A DNA stretch of 64,000 nucleotides, from positions 2,356,001-2,420,000 of the forward strand of contig JACKHC010000001.1 in the NCBI GenBank assembly GCA_020639235.1, written 5' to 3'. This document shows, piece after piece, positions 10,344 to 19,374 of this stretch. The notes beneath the pieces were generated by a model, which was given only the letters and a program-made list of their open reading frames with translations, ran no database searches and was not told the DNA's origin. A program made the position numbers and the translations under genes. This DNA is from Phycisphaeraceae bacterium. Lineage in GTDB: Bacteria; Planctomycetota; Phycisphaerae; Phycisphaerales; UBA1924. Numbering within the stretch: position 1 is the first letter of the stretch; the number at the start of each line of letters is the position of its first letter.

Positions 10344-10371
10344 CGCGGACGCCACCCCCCCGGCGTCCGCG
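10344..10371 (+). terminator. Hairpin terminator after the 137-aa secreted gene
   Basis: A perfect 10-bp stem CGCGGACGCC / GGCGTCCGCG with a C-rich loop, followed by TTTCCATTT, lies 39 bases after the stop. The same stem appears at 19307-19331 and 26988-27006. Confidence 0.7.
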
Positions 10372-10546
10372 TTTCCATTTGCTGTTAACCCACTCCCCCC
10401 CTTAACCCCAGAGCGCGAGAGTCCCAGAGTCCTCGCCCTTCGCGGGTTCACACATTCGCCACCCAGCCACTCCCCCATCCGCTCGCGCGCCCGTGCGCCA
10501 TCGACACCCGCGGTCCCAATACCAATCAGCTTGAGCTCCCACGATC
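10344..10546. repeat. Intergenic G-quadruplex repeat, copy B (left half)
   Basis: Shares the hairpin, the GTTAACCC / CTTAACCCC C-runs (10389-10391, 10395-10401, 10406-10409) and the AGAGCGCGAGAGTCCCAGAGTC block with copies A, C and D, but lacks the minus-strand terminator. From here to the next gene (10547-10741) nothing recognisable was found. Confidence 0.65.
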
Positions 10547-10741
10547 ACTGAGCGGGAGGGTTCTCCGACCGAACTGGACCGCGGCCCAGCAGTATTCAGC
10601 TCATTGGGTGCGGCTGGTCCCGGATAGGAATGTGGTGCCTCTCAATCGGCTCCGGGCCTTGGGATCTCGCTTGACGGACTTCGTCAGGTCGTCTCGAATC
10701 AGTGATTGCAGCGAAGGTCTCGCCGCCCAGCAGAGTTGCCC

Positions 10742-11290
10742 ATGAGCGTACTGCCCCCCACCAACATCCGACTACACAGCGGCATCGAGGTGAGCATCCG
10801 CGCTGCCGAACTACGGGACGCTTCCGGCATCGGTGCCCTCATCTCCGCTGTATACGAGAATGGCGAAGGCACAGTGAGCGAGGCCAATGAGTTTCAATGG
10901 CCGCTTCAGTCGATCCAACAATCAGTTGAAGAACATGGGTCCGCCACGAACTGCCTCATGCTTGTGGCCGTGATCGATTCGGCGGTAATCGGCTTGCTCA
11001 AGTTCGAAGCGGGAGCGGGTCGACGAGTCGCTCATCAGGGCCGATTTGGACTTTGGGTGCACCCATCTAATCGAAGTGGCGGAGTCGGGCGCGCTCTACT
11101 AAGCACGCTCATTGGTTGGGCACGTACGACTGGCATCGAGTGCATTCGTCTCACGGTGCTAAGCGATGCGACACGCGCCATCAATCTCTACCGGAGTATC
11201 GGCTTTGAGATCGAGGGCACATGCCGCCGGGAAGTCAAGTACGCGCCCGAGTCGTATGCGGACCAGATTCACATGGCGCCCTTCTTGTGA
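10742..11290 (+). CDS. GNAT-family N-acetyltransferase
   Basis: 182 residues, a full single GNAT domain. The acetyl-CoA binding motif A is visible as LWVHPSNRSGGVGRALLSTLIGWA near residues 110-135 (V-x-x-x-x-R/Q-x-x-G-x-G/A). It is followed by the motif-B region IECIRLTVLSDATRAINLYRSIGFEIEGTC, whose NLYRSIGF is typical of RimI/PhnO-like members. The substrate cannot be told; N-terminal amine or small-molecule acetylation are both possible. No strong ribosome site precedes the ATG. It stands alone on the plus strand between a repeat and a convergent gene. Confidence 0.9.
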   Translation: MSVLPPTNIRLHSGIEVSIRAAELRDASGIGALISAVYENGEGTVSEANEFQWPLQSIQQSVEEHGSATNCLMLVAVIDSAVIGLLKFEAGAGRRVAHQGRFGLWVHPSNRSGGVGRALLSTLIGWARTTGIECIRLTVLSDATRAINLYRSIGFEIEGTCRREVKYAPESYADQIHMAPFL

Positions 11291-11391
11291 TGTCATCCAA
11301 CCGAGGTCTGCGGCCTTCCGCTTGCACATCGACCGTAAAGACAACCCATCAAGGAGATACGGGCAGATCAATCCGATCCGGACGGGGGCTA

Positions 11392-12102
11392 TCATGCGAC
11401 GGCCGAAGTTAACTGTGACGATCGCGGCACGCGACCCGCCGCCCGCTCCATCTCGGGAAGCAAGGCCTTGCGCAATCTCCGACCCAGCCGACGCCGATAC
11501 ACGCGCCCGGCCCATCGCGACAGCGGCCCGGCGATGAACAACCAGCAACCGACGCAACCTGCAACACCAGCCCCCCCCTTCACCGCCTCATGCGCATAGG
11601 GGAACATCCCGTGGAAGATGCCAAATATCAACGCTCCCGCAGCGACGACCATCCCGATCGCAATGAGCCGCCAGAACCAGAGATCAAGAGCAAAGGTTCG
11701 CGCATAGCTCGTGGCGATCTCTCCGATCTTCAGACTGTTCTTCGGACCGGGCTGACGCGTATCGGCGTTGTACGCCAGGCACGCGCGATCGTCCGTCGGG
11801 CCACACGCGAGGATGAGCGTGTGACCCTCGCGGATGTCGAAGTTCCAGTCGTCCCACTCCAGGGCGACCTCGGAAGAGTCCTCCGGGAAATGCACAAACA
11901 CACGCTGATGATTGGTGACAGTGGATGACACCGAACCGTGAACGGAGCCCGTGCCGTTGTACATACCCCCGCCAATCGATCCCTTGACCGAAGTCGATGA
12001 CCATCGCGATTGCCCGGTGACCATACCGACGCGGAGCCGGATGCCGCGGGCGTCGAGGTGCGGAATGTCCAGCGACTCAGTTTCTGGCCAGTATGAAGAC
12101 AT
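11392..12102 (-). CDS. Two-helix membrane protein, unknown function
   Basis: 236 residues. The N-terminal 140 residues are soluble and beta-rich (GMVTGQSRWSSTSVKGSIGG, VFVHFPEDSSEVALEWDDWN). Two transmembrane helices follow at about 142-165 (LIAIGMVVAAGALIFGIFHG) and 178-197, then an Arg-rich cytoplasmic tail. AAGGA lies upstream of the ATG with good spacing. It is the last of four minus-strand genes (13902 to 11392) that all encode small membrane or PH-like proteins. No family was recognised; the layout would suit a membrane-associated sensor or scaffold. Confidence 0.75.
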   Translation of the reverse strand: MSSYWPETESLDIPHLDARGIRLRVGMVTGQSRWSSTSVKGSIGGGMYNGTGSVHGSVSSTVTNHQRVFVHFPEDSSEVALEWDDWNFDIREGHTLILACGPTDDRACLAYNADTRQPGPKNSLKIGEIATSYARTFALDLWFWRLIAIGMVVAAGALIFGIFHGMFPYAHEAVKGGAGVAGCVGCWLFIAGPLSRWAGRVYRRRLGRRLRKALLPEMERAAGRVPRSSQLTSAVA

Positions 12103-12165
12103 GGGTTTCCTTTCAAGAGAGTCTTGGAATGGCGCTAAGGTGGCGAGACAGCGAACACCGTGGAC

Positions 12166-12681
12166 CTATCGAGCCCCCTCACTGAGTTGGCGCAGTCGAG
12201 CGCGAACGGACTCCGGCGAAGGAACGCGGTCGATCCGCATGAAGTCTTCGCCGCTCCCACGCTTGACCCGGATGCTCCCGTACCCGATGAGCCGCCCAAC
12301 CACCGACTGCTGCACTTCGATCGCGCGAATGTCCCTCACGTGGCACTCGCTCGTTTCGCGCGAGAACAACCCTCGCCGGGTGAGCCGAAGATATGGATGC
12401 TCAAATCGGAGACTGCGGGGCCAGATGTCACCCGCGAGCAGCAGAATCAACATCAGAATGGCAAACTCCAGCATCAGGCCGTTGACCAGGATCTTGACCC
12501 TGACATCAGCCGGCAGGAACGACCCGCCGAAGAATGCTACGGCAGTTGTGAGCACGGCAGCACCAATAGTGAGAGCGATCATGATCGCGATCGGTCGCAG
12601 GGAAGATCGGGCGATTGTGACGGATGTGGGCTGGTTCATCGATAGCACCGGCTCGCTTTGCACGTTTGGCTTCGCAAACAT
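12166..12681 (-). CDS. Membrane protein with bacterial PH domain (bPH2/DUF304-like)
   Basis: 171 residues from ATG 12681, chosen because GGAG lies nine bases before it; a GTG at 12723 would overlap the upstream gene by ten bases. Two transmembrane helices at about 25-48 and 60-84 precede a bPH2-type domain whose signature is clear: RLTRRGLF, then DIRAIEVQQSVVGRLIGYGS, then VPSPESVRARL. In this family (YdbS/YdbT-like) the domain sits on the cytoplasmic face of membrane proteins. The gene is part of the minus-strand membrane/PH cluster. The ligand and role are not known. Confidence 0.8.
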   Translation of the reverse strand: MFAKPNVQSEPVLSMNQPTSVTIARSSLRPIAIMIALTIGAAVLTTAVAFFGGSFLPADVRVKILVNGLMLEFAILMLILLLAGDIWPRSLRFEHPYLRLTRRGLFSRETSECHVRDIRAIEVQQSVVGRLIGYGSIRVKRGSGEDFMRIDRVPSPESVRARLRQLSEGAR

Positions 12682-12713
12682 CTCAACTGTCTCCAGTTCG
12701 TTGCCGCGCGGCG

Positions 12714-13286
12714 TCACTTCCACGAGATCTTGACATCACGCAGTGACAAGTAAGGCCTGTATTGATTGACCACTACAATTTCCAGCGTTCCTTCGACTGG
12801 GATTCGCGCACTCTGCGGCACACCGAACCAATCGTCGAGTTCGCGCGCCGACGAGACCGGAATGCGCTGGGTTCCCGTCACGGCAAACATGACTGGGATG
12901 CCGCAGATGGGTATCTGCAAATCCTCAAGATCAATACTGACCTCGCGTCCGCCATCCAGACTCTCCCAGGGACGGATGCTCGTTGATTGCGCTACGAATC
13001 GCACTCGCTTGCCCTCGAGCTCTGCCAGCCAGAGTTGAAACTTGTTCCAAGCCCTTGGCGACCACTGCCCCGTTGAGTCAGGACAGGCGTCATCCGGAAC
13101 TGTCTCGAAAAGTGTTGTCAGCTCGGTAACGCCGGACTTCTTGGCCGTGAAGTCCAACGATGATCTCGAGCGGAAACCGTGGGGGTCGGACCGACGCTCC
13201 ACTCCCTTGGCGATACGCATCGTCACGGGAACGGCAACCGCTCCGGCCAACAGAAGGATTGACAACCGAATGTACGAACTACGCAC
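12714..13286 (-). CDS. Membrane-anchored hypothetical protein
   Basis: 190 residues from a GTG start at 13286, preferred because GGAG lies seven bases upstream and the protein then opens directly with a membrane anchor (YIRLSILLLAGAVAVPVTM). A longer reading from 13388 adds a low-quality Arg-rich extension. The rest is a soluble domain with no recognised family (WNKFQLWLAELEGKRVRFV, PICGIPVMFAVTG, DDWFGVPQS). The middle speaks of an OB- or beta-barrel-like fold only by pattern. Its stop sits just before the bPH2 gene, consistent with an operon. Confidence 0.65.
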   Translation of the reverse strand: MRSSYIRLSILLLAGAVAVPVTMRIAKGVERRSDPHGFRSRSSLDFTAKKSGVTELTTLFETVPDDACPDSTGQWSPRAWNKFQLWLAELEGKRVRFVAQSTSIRPWESLDGGREVSIDLEDLQIPICGIPVMFAVTGTQRIPVSSARELDDWFGVPQSARIPVEGTLEIVVVNQYRPYLSLRDVKISWK

Positions 13287-13404
13287 TGGTACGCTCCAAA
13301 GTTTGGCTCTTGTGAACTCACCGGTCCGATCGGCATCGATCCGCCACGACTTCCGCGCGCATCTCGACGCTGGAATCCTGCTTCGCACGCGGCGCGCTAT
13401 CCGA

Positions 13405-13902
13405 TCACGCGCCGGCCTTGACCGACTCGATCAGCAGCCGCGCATCGGCCGCAAACTTCTCGGCCGCGTCCGACTCCATGTACTTGAAATGATGCGTTCC
13501 ACTCGATGCTGTGCGCACAATGAGCGACGACATGCCCACATGGCGGCGTGGCTCGATAGAACGGACCTGCGCCCAGGGGATCGAGGCCTCTGTGCCCTTG
13601 ACATCCGAATCCTTGAGTTTGTTCAGCGGATTGGTCATCCGCACGACAACCAGTCTGGACCTCGTCAGCACGAGCAGGTACTTCTTGGGGCGCGTCATCA
13701 GGTCGGGCACGAACGGCAGAATGCGGACGATGAACGGCAGCCGCTTCTGGGCGCGGTGCCAATCCACGCATTCCTCGCCCGGAGCGAGCACCGTGGCGAT
13801 CTGCTGCTCGACCCGTCCGACGGCCTTCACCGCCGCCTCAATGATGGCGTTTGTCATGACATCTTCGAGCGTCGCCTTGGTTTCCGCCGTGAACGTGCTC
13901 AT
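13405..13902 (-). CDS. PH-domain-like cytoplasmic protein
   Basis: 165 residues starting at the ATG with AAGGAG properly spaced upstream; the longer in-frame reading begins in GC-rich sequence with no ribosome site. A helical N-terminus (residues 1-45) precedes a PH-like beta barrel: RPKKYLLVLTRSRLVVVRM, then WAQVRSIEPRRHVGMSSLIV, then a closing helix AAEKFAADARLLIESV. This matches the general pattern of YokE/bPH_1-type proteins. First gene of the four-gene minus-strand cluster. The 291 bases to the divergent sigma gene at 14194 hold its promoter region; no feature there was clear. Confidence 0.7.
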   Translation of the reverse strand: MSTFTAETKATLEDVMTNAIIEAAVKAVGRVEQQIATVLAPGEECVDWHRAQKRLPFIVRILPFVPDLMTRPKKYLLVLTRSRLVVVRMTNPLNKLKDSDVKGTEASIPWAQVRSIEPRRHVGMSSLIVRTASSGTHHFKYMESDAAEKFAADARLLIESVKAGA

Positions 13903-14193
13903 GTTGGAACTCCTTCGGGGGTAATTCTGCAGACACTTCGCGCCCCGCGAAACACCTCGCGAGGGCCGCTCACTGCCCGGCTCCATGCACATGAACGAGA
14001 TCGCCGATAGCGGCTGCCATGATTTCCCCGGACTCCCTCGAAATGGAACTCGCCGACGCCTCTCGGGCGAAAGGAAACGAACGCCCCGACGAACTCCGTC
14101 CCGAAGTAGGTATCCTCCAATCACGCACCCACCCTCCCCCCAACGCCCCCCTCCTCCCCGCCATCTTGCGGGGCAGTCGCGAGAACCCTTGAA

Positions 14194-14790
14194 ATGTCGA
14201 GCCGAGAAGGCGTACTTGCGGAGATGGTCCAGCAGGCCCGATTGGGAGACGGGGACGCCGTATCCGCGCTCGATGAGCGCCTCTACGAGGAACTGCGTGC
14301 GCTGGCCGCATCAATGATGCGTTCGCAGCCGGCCGGACACACGCTCCAGCCCACAGCCCTGGTCCACGAAGCATTCCTGAAGACCGACGGCTTCATACGC
14401 AAGCTGGGACCGGACGACAGAGCGCACCTGTTCCGCTCCATTGCAAAGGCGATGCGCCAACTGCTCATCGACTCGGCCCGACGCAAGGCCACCGAGAAGC
14501 ACGGCGGCGGTCGCAAACGCGCCCCGGCGGACGCGATCGAGCGCGAGGTGATCGGCGAGGGGCCGTCCGAGGCGGACCCAGAGACATTCGCGGAAGTCGC
14601 GCGGATCGTCGATCAACTGGACACCGAGGACCCGCGCGCCGCCGAAGTCGTGCGGCTCAAGGTCTTCGCCGGCTGCACCGTCCAGCAGATCGCAGAGGCC
14701 ATGAACATCTCAGAACGCTCTGTGGCACGGGAGTGGGAGTTCGCCCGGCGATGGCTCATGACCCGTCTGAACGCGGATCGCGCCTGCTGA
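14194..14790 (+). CDS. ECF RNA polymerase sigma factor (TIGR02999 type)
   Basis: 198 residues with both ECF domains. Region 2: LYEELRALAASMMRSQPAG then QPTALVHEAFLKTDGF, and HLFRSIAKAMRQLLIDSAR. Region 4 ends with GCTVQQIAEAMNISERSVAREWEFARRWL. Same subfamily as the paralogues at 6978, 41062 and 60215. Unlike the pairs at 7 kb and 41 kb, the neighbouring kinase is convergent, with only eight bases between the two stop codons, so they cannot share a transcript. It may still work with that kinase. Confidence 0.93.
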   Translation: MSSREGVLAEMVQQARLGDGDAVSALDERLYEELRALAASMMRSQPAGHTLQPTALVHEAFLKTDGFIRKLGPDDRAHLFRSIAKAMRQLLIDSARRKATEKHGGGRKRAPADAIEREVIGEGPSEADPETFAEVARIVDQLDTEDPRAAEVVRLKVFAGCTVQQIAEAMNISERSVAREWEFARRWLMTRLNADRAC

Positions 14791-14798
14791 CGCAAGGA

Positions 14799-17162
14799 CT
14801 ATTTGTCGGTCTCTTGCTGTTTGAGCGCCTGACAACGGGCCTTGAGTTCGCCGGCCATCACGGCGATCTCGCGGGCGCGATCCTTGTGGTCAAGACGAAC
14901 ATGCATGGAGTAAAGCCCGTTCAACAGGTCCATTGTCCTCTGTCGATGGCAGGACTCACCCAGTGTCTCGTACATCTCCATCGCCTCGGCTGCCGCGGCC
15001 TCAGCTTCGTCGGCGCGGTCGAGATCAATCAGGCACACCGCCATCTCCTTGATCGCATCCGCGTACGGAATCGTCGGCTCGACGAAGGCCGTGCGCATGC
15101 CCTGCACCGTCTCCGCGAATACTGCCAAGGCACCCGATGGATCATGCGCCCCGTAGCTCAGCGTGAATCCCAGCAACTGCTTTGCGTAGAGTGTTTGCCA
15201 GTGCGTCGGACCGTATGCCTTGGTGAAGCAATCAATCGCTTCTCTCAAGTGCCCGATTTGTTCCTCAAGAGTGTTGGCGAGTTGCGCCATCGCCATCTGC
15301 TCGTAGCCCGCATACCGCGACTCGCTCGGGTCCTGAGACCTCCCCCGTGCGTCTCGCAAGCGACCAAGCCAAACTCTCGCTTCGCTCTCTCGGCCGTCCT
15401 CTGCTAGCAACGCCGCCGCGCTGGCCATGCGCTCCCACAACTCTGGGCGATCCGAACCGATCAATCCCGTCCACTTTTCCAGGGCTTCCTGCATCCTGTC
15501 GATGGCACCGGGCACTCCCATCGCACGATCCGCGTGCCCGGCGTCCCATCGCGCCTCCGCCAGGAGTTCGGGAGGACACTCGCCAATGTCTTCAAGCACA
15601 TTGACTGCTTCGTGGAGAATCGGTGAGGCGCGCCGGAACTCCGATAGACCAAGGTACCCCTTACCAATCAAATGCTGCCGGCTCGCCTTGGACATCGGAG
15701 AACCAGATGTGTTGGCCCGACTCTCAGCGTCTGCGTACATGAGCGCCTGAAGAACCGTGACTTTATTCGAGCCATACTCGGCAGACGCCTTGGTGACAAT
15801 AACATCCCAGAATCCCTGAGTCTCTTGCATCAAGACGCGCTGCGTCCTCTCTCGTGAAGCGGCGCGTTGCGCCTCGCGCGCCTGCCACAGCGCGATCGTC
15901 AGCCCCGCGCTCAGCGCGACCAACACAACCAATCCTGCGCCGACCTCTAGCCGTCGCCTGCGGACGAACTTGCGCAACCGATAGGCGTTGCTGGGCGGCC
16001 GAGCCGAGACCGGTTCATCGGCCAGATACCGCCGAAGGTCGCCCGCCAGGGCGCTGGGCGTCTCGTACCGCCGGGCCCGGTCCTTCTCGAGGCACTTCAT
16101 CACAACCCAGTCGAGTTCGCCCCGCAACACATGGGTCAGCGATCGCGGATCAGTCAAACGCGAACGCGTCAGATCCGCGGCCGACTCTCCGGATGCTGTG
16201 AGCCGCGTGCTGGGGCGCGGTGGGTCTGTCTCGCGGATGATCCGCTGGATCTCGGCGAACGCCGCGGCACGGAGCGACCGGGGATCGAAGGGCAGCAACC
16301 CCGTGAGCAGTTCGTAAAGGACTACACCGAGCGAATACACATCGGTCCGCGTATCGATGTCCAGCCCGGACATCTCCGCCTGCTCCGGGCTCATGTACTC
16401 CGGGGTACCGATCATCTGGCCGTGCTCGGTGAAGATGGTCTGCTGAGAGAGCCGTTGGTTGAGCGCTTTGGCGACCCCGAAGTCGATGACCTTCACCGAC
16501 GGTCGTCCCTGCGCATCTTCCGATACGAGGATGTTGGACGGCTTGATGTCCCTGTGAACGATCGCCTTGGTATGCGCATGCTGCACCGCTTCGCATACCT
16601 GCAGGAACAGCGCGATCCTGTCGTCAAGGCCCAGCCGATGATTGTCGCTGTACACCGTGATCGGCTCGCCCCGCACAAACTCCATGGCGAAGAACGGCAA
16701 TCCTCGATCGGTCACGCCGGCATCGAATACCTTGGCGACATTCGGATGATCCATTACCGCCAGCGCCTGCCGCTCGGCCTCAAATCTGCCCAGCACGGCC
16801 TTCGAGTCCATGCCGGGCTTGATCACCTTGAGCGCGACCCGCCGCTTGACCGGCTCATGCTGTTCGGCCAGATAAACCACGCCAAACCCGCCCTCGCCGA
16901 GGGGTTCAATGAACTCATAGTTCGGAATCGTGCCGGGGCTCAGCCCGAAACCCCCGCCCGCGGCGGCGAAAACTCGGCCATGCGAGAACGCCGCCGGTGA
17001 CCCGAGCCCCGTCGGATCAGCGTTCAAGAGAGCAAGCACTTCCGCCCGGAGCGCCTCATCACCCACGCAAAGGGCTTCGACCACTCCAAGGCGTTGGTCC
17101 GGCGGAGCGTCGAGCGCCTCAAGCAGGATTGCCTTCACACGCTCCGCGAACGACTGGGCCAC
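14799..17162 (-). CDS. Membrane Ser/Thr protein kinase with C-terminal TPR region
   Basis: 787 residues from a GTG at 17162 with GGGAG eight bases upstream; the extra 40 residues of a longer reading are proline-rich and unlike the family. A short N-terminal segment typical of planctomycete kinases (LLEALDAPPDQRLGVVEAL) precedes the kinase domain at about 77-390: GEGGFG near 87, VALKV near 110, HRDIKPSN near 205, DFG near 229, SPEQA. One transmembrane helix lies at about 405-425 (VVLVALSAGLTIALW), then a helical TPR-like sensor to the end. All catalytic residues are intact. Convergent with the sigma factor at 14194. Confidence 0.92.
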   Translation of the reverse strand: MAQSFAERVKAILLEALDAPPDQRLGVVEALCVGDEALRAEVLALLNADPTGLGSPAAFSHGRVFAAAGGGFGLSPGTIPNYEFIEPLGEGGFGVVYLAEQHEPVKRRVALKVIKPGMDSKAVLGRFEAERQALAVMDHPNVAKVFDAGVTDRGLPFFAMEFVRGEPITVYSDNHRLGLDDRIALFLQVCEAVQHAHTKAIVHRDIKPSNILVSEDAQGRPSVKVIDFGVAKALNQRLSQQTIFTEHGQMIGTPEYMSPEQAEMSGLDIDTRTDVYSLGVVLYELLTGLLPFDPRSLRAAAFAEIQRIIRETDPPRPSTRLTASGESAADLTRSRLTDPRSLTHVLRGELDWVVMKCLEKDRARRYETPSALAGDLRRYLADEPVSARPPSNAYRLRKFVRRRRLEVGAGLVVLVALSAGLTIALWQAREAQRAASRERTQRVLMQETQGFWDVIVTKASAEYGSNKVTVLQALMYADAESRANTSGSPMSKASRQHLIGKGYLGLSEFRRASPILHEAVNVLEDIGECPPELLAEARWDAGHADRAMGVPGAIDRMQEALEKWTGLIGSDRPELWERMASAAALLAEDGRESEARVWLGRLRDARGRSQDPSESRYAGYEQMAMAQLANTLEEQIGHLREAIDCFTKAYGPTHWQTLYAKQLLGFTLSYGAHDPSGALAVFAETVQGMRTAFVEPTIPYADAIKEMAVCLIDLDRADEAEAAAAEAMEMYETLGESCHRQRTMDLLNGLYSMHVRLDHKDRAREIAVMAGELKARCQALKQQETDK

Positions 17163-17371
17163 TAGGCGACTCCCTGGATATCGACCAACTGGCTTCGGCC
17201 CACCAAAGGGGGCCCCCGGTGATCGTAACGGGGGCGACCACCGGATTGGAAGCGGAAACTGCTCGGATTCATTTCGCGGCACCTTGGCAGTCCCGGCGTG
17301 GAATCTCGTTGATGAGGAGAAGCCCGATCTCAGGGCCGCCCCTCTTGCACGATCACTTCAAGGAGCGAGAT

Positions 17372-19195
17372 ATGTCCAACGGCAATGCTTCCGCTTTCAT
17401 GAAAGTCACGACCCCGCCGGAGTATGGAATGATCACTCGGCGTCTGGTTGTCGGTGTGATTTCATTCATGGCTGCGTGCGGAGGTGCAGCGTGCGATCGC
17501 ACATCATCCGCCTCCGCGAGTTCTGGCGATCCGATCGCAACCAACTTCTCTCCGATTGCCGCGTCCGAAGACACCCGCGACAGCGCGCCGCAAGAGAACA
17601 CTCCAAATAGGACGGCTAGATATACCCTGTCGCCGAAAGCACGAGAGATCGAGAAACTGCTCGATCGCGGCGCCACCGCCGGGGCCGAACGGCTCTTGAA
17701 TGTCTACTTGAATAGCGATCCGGGTGATGCCGGGATGCTGGCTCAGTATGCACGCTACGTCATCATGACACAGCCCCCCAGCGGAGTCTCGTGGATGACA
17801 TCACCACTCGATACCAGCGACAGATTCCGTCCGCTCTACATCGTCGCCAACGCGGCCTCGACCGCTAGCGACCTCGACCCGGACATCCGGCCCTATCTTG
17901 CCGAGGCGCTTCTATCGGCATACGAGCAAACATCCCGCGCCGCGTTGGACCGCGGAGAGGGCGTCATCAGCGATCCGGTCCTGTTCATGACCCCCTTCGA
18001 AGCATCGCTGGCAAACATCGGTTGGTGGTCGATGAAGTTCGACGCTGCGCGAGCGGAGCGTTGGTCGAAACCATTCGAGGCACTGGCCGCACAGGCAGCG
18101 CGGAATGGAAAGGTCGCCAGCGCGATGATGCTCGGCAACCTCGCAGGGGATCTCAAGCAGCGCGGCGAGGGCGACCATGACTTCCGGTTGGCCAACAAGT
18201 ACTTTCTTGAGTCTTTGAAGAATGTCGGCACAGCACCGGATCAGAACACGCTGAGTTGGATTCGTGTGACGCTCAATGCGTATTCGACGCTGTTCGCGGA
18301 TGAACTTGCCGCCATTGAGCAAGGGCATTTATCTGATCCGAACTACACTGAAGTACTCGTATTGGCCAAGCGTGTAGGAGCCCGAGATAACGCCAACGAT
18401 GATGAAACGCCAAAGCGGATAACGAAATATGACCTGTCCGCCAGAGCGCGGGAACTTGAGATCCTGCTCGATCGCGGTGACACATCCGGAGCCGAGCATC
18501 TCTTCGGCGTCTACCTGAATACTGATACGGGAGACGCTGGCATACTGGCCCAATATGCACGCTTCATTATTATGACACAGCCAGTTCACGGAGACTCAAC
18601 GAGAAGGTGGCCACTCAACGCGAGATACGACGACTGGACAGTTGATGTAGTCGCCAATGTGTCCGCGCTGGCGATCGACCGCGACTCCGACATTCGATCG
18701 TACATTGCAGAGTTACTCTTGACCGAATATCAGAAGGCAGCCCACGCTGCACTGGACCGCGGGCAGGGCGTGATCTCCTCAGATACCTTTGGCAAGAATC
18801 CGATTCAAATATCGCTGGCGAAGGTTGGATGGATTTCGATGGAGATTGACGCCGCGCTCGCACAACGGTGGTCGAAGTCGTTTGAAACTTTGGCCGCAAA
18901 GGCATCGCAGAATGGGAAGGTCGCCAGTGCGATGATGCTCGGCGCTCTTGCCGGCGACCTAGCGCAGAGTGGCGTCGGAGACAAAGACTTCCGCTTCGCC
19001 ACCAAGTACTTCCTCGAGGCAATGAAACACTTCCATGAAGATTCAGATCGAGCTAAGTGCAACTGGATTCAGCTGACGTGGAGTGACTACTCGAGACGAT
19101 TCGCAGAAGAGATTGGTGCCAATCAACTGGGACAGACATCCGATCCGACATTTGCCGAGGTTGAGAGAATGGCCAAGCAGATGGGCGCACGCTAA
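17372..19195 (+). CDS. Secreted/lipoprotein-like protein made of two tandem 269-residue units
   Basis: 607 residues; AAGGAG precedes the ATG. The N-terminal hydrophobic segment ends in a possible lipobox (SFMAACGG). Residues about 83-351 and 352-607 are diverged copies of one helical module. Matched landmarks: LLDRGATAGAERL / LLDRGDTSGAEHL, DAGMLAQYARYVIMTQP / DAGILAQYARFIIMTQP, NGKVASAMMLGNLAGDL / NGKVASAMMLGALAGDL, and FRLANKYFLE / FRFATKYFLE. The repeats look TPR/Sel1-like at the start of each unit but the full module matches no family I know. It diverges from the kinase at 17162. Function unknown. Confidence 0.8.
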   Translation: MSNGNASAFMKVTTPPEYGMITRRLVVGVISFMAACGGAACDRTSSASASSGDPIATNFSPIAASEDTRDSAPQENTPNRTARYTLSPKAREIEKLLDRGATAGAERLLNVYLNSDPGDAGMLAQYARYVIMTQPPSGVSWMTSPLDTSDRFRPLYIVANAASTASDLDPDIRPYLAEALLSAYEQTSRAALDRGEGVISDPVLFMTPFEASLANIGWWSMKFDAARAERWSKPFEALAAQAARNGKVASAMMLGNLAGDLKQRGEGDHDFRLANKYFLESLKNVGTAPDQNTLSWIRVTLNAYSTLFADELAAIEQGHLSDPNYTEVLVLAKRVGARDNANDDETPKRITKYDLSARARELEILLDRGDTSGAEHLFGVYLNTDTGDAGILAQYARFIIMTQPVHGDSTRRWPLNARYDDWTVDVVANVSALAIDRDSDIRSYIAELLLTEYQKAAHAALDRGQGVISSDTFGKNPIQISLAKVGWISMEIDAALAQRWSKSFETLAAKASQNGKVASAMMLGALAGDLAQSGVGDKDFRFATKYFLEAMKHFHEDSDRAKCNWIQLTWSDYSRRFAEEIGANQLGQTSDPTFAEVERMAKQMGAR

Positions 19196-19306
19196 CGACT
19201 CTCGATCGAACGCGCTGCGAACTGTAGTAATCAGCGAGCAAAACTACTCCAGCGACATTGACCTATGTGACGGATGCGTCAACCCGAGGACGCCACCCCA
19301 TGTCTC

Positions 19307-19331
19307 GCGGACGCCACCCCCCGGCGTCCGC
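19307..19331 (+). terminator. Hairpin terminator after the duplicated-unit gene
   Basis: Perfect 9-bp stem GCGGACGCC / GGCGTCCGC with a C-rich loop, followed by ATTTCT, 111 bases after the stop. A partial earlier copy of the left arm (GGACGCCACCCC) lies at 19288-19299. Same stem as at 10344 and 26988. Confidence 0.6.
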
Positions 19332-19374
19332 ATTTCTAATTGATTGTTAACCCCCCACCCCCCCCACCCCACCC
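19307..19374. repeat. Intergenic G-quadruplex repeat, copy E (short, recombined)
   Basis: The hairpin is followed by TGATTGTTAACC and then C-runs of 6, 8, 4 and 3 separated by single A's (19351-19374). On the minus strand this is a four-run G-quadruplex motif with one-base loops. The C-tract runs straight into recombinase coding sequence, and the TTAAC of the repeat gives that ORF its stop codon. Confidence 0.7.
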
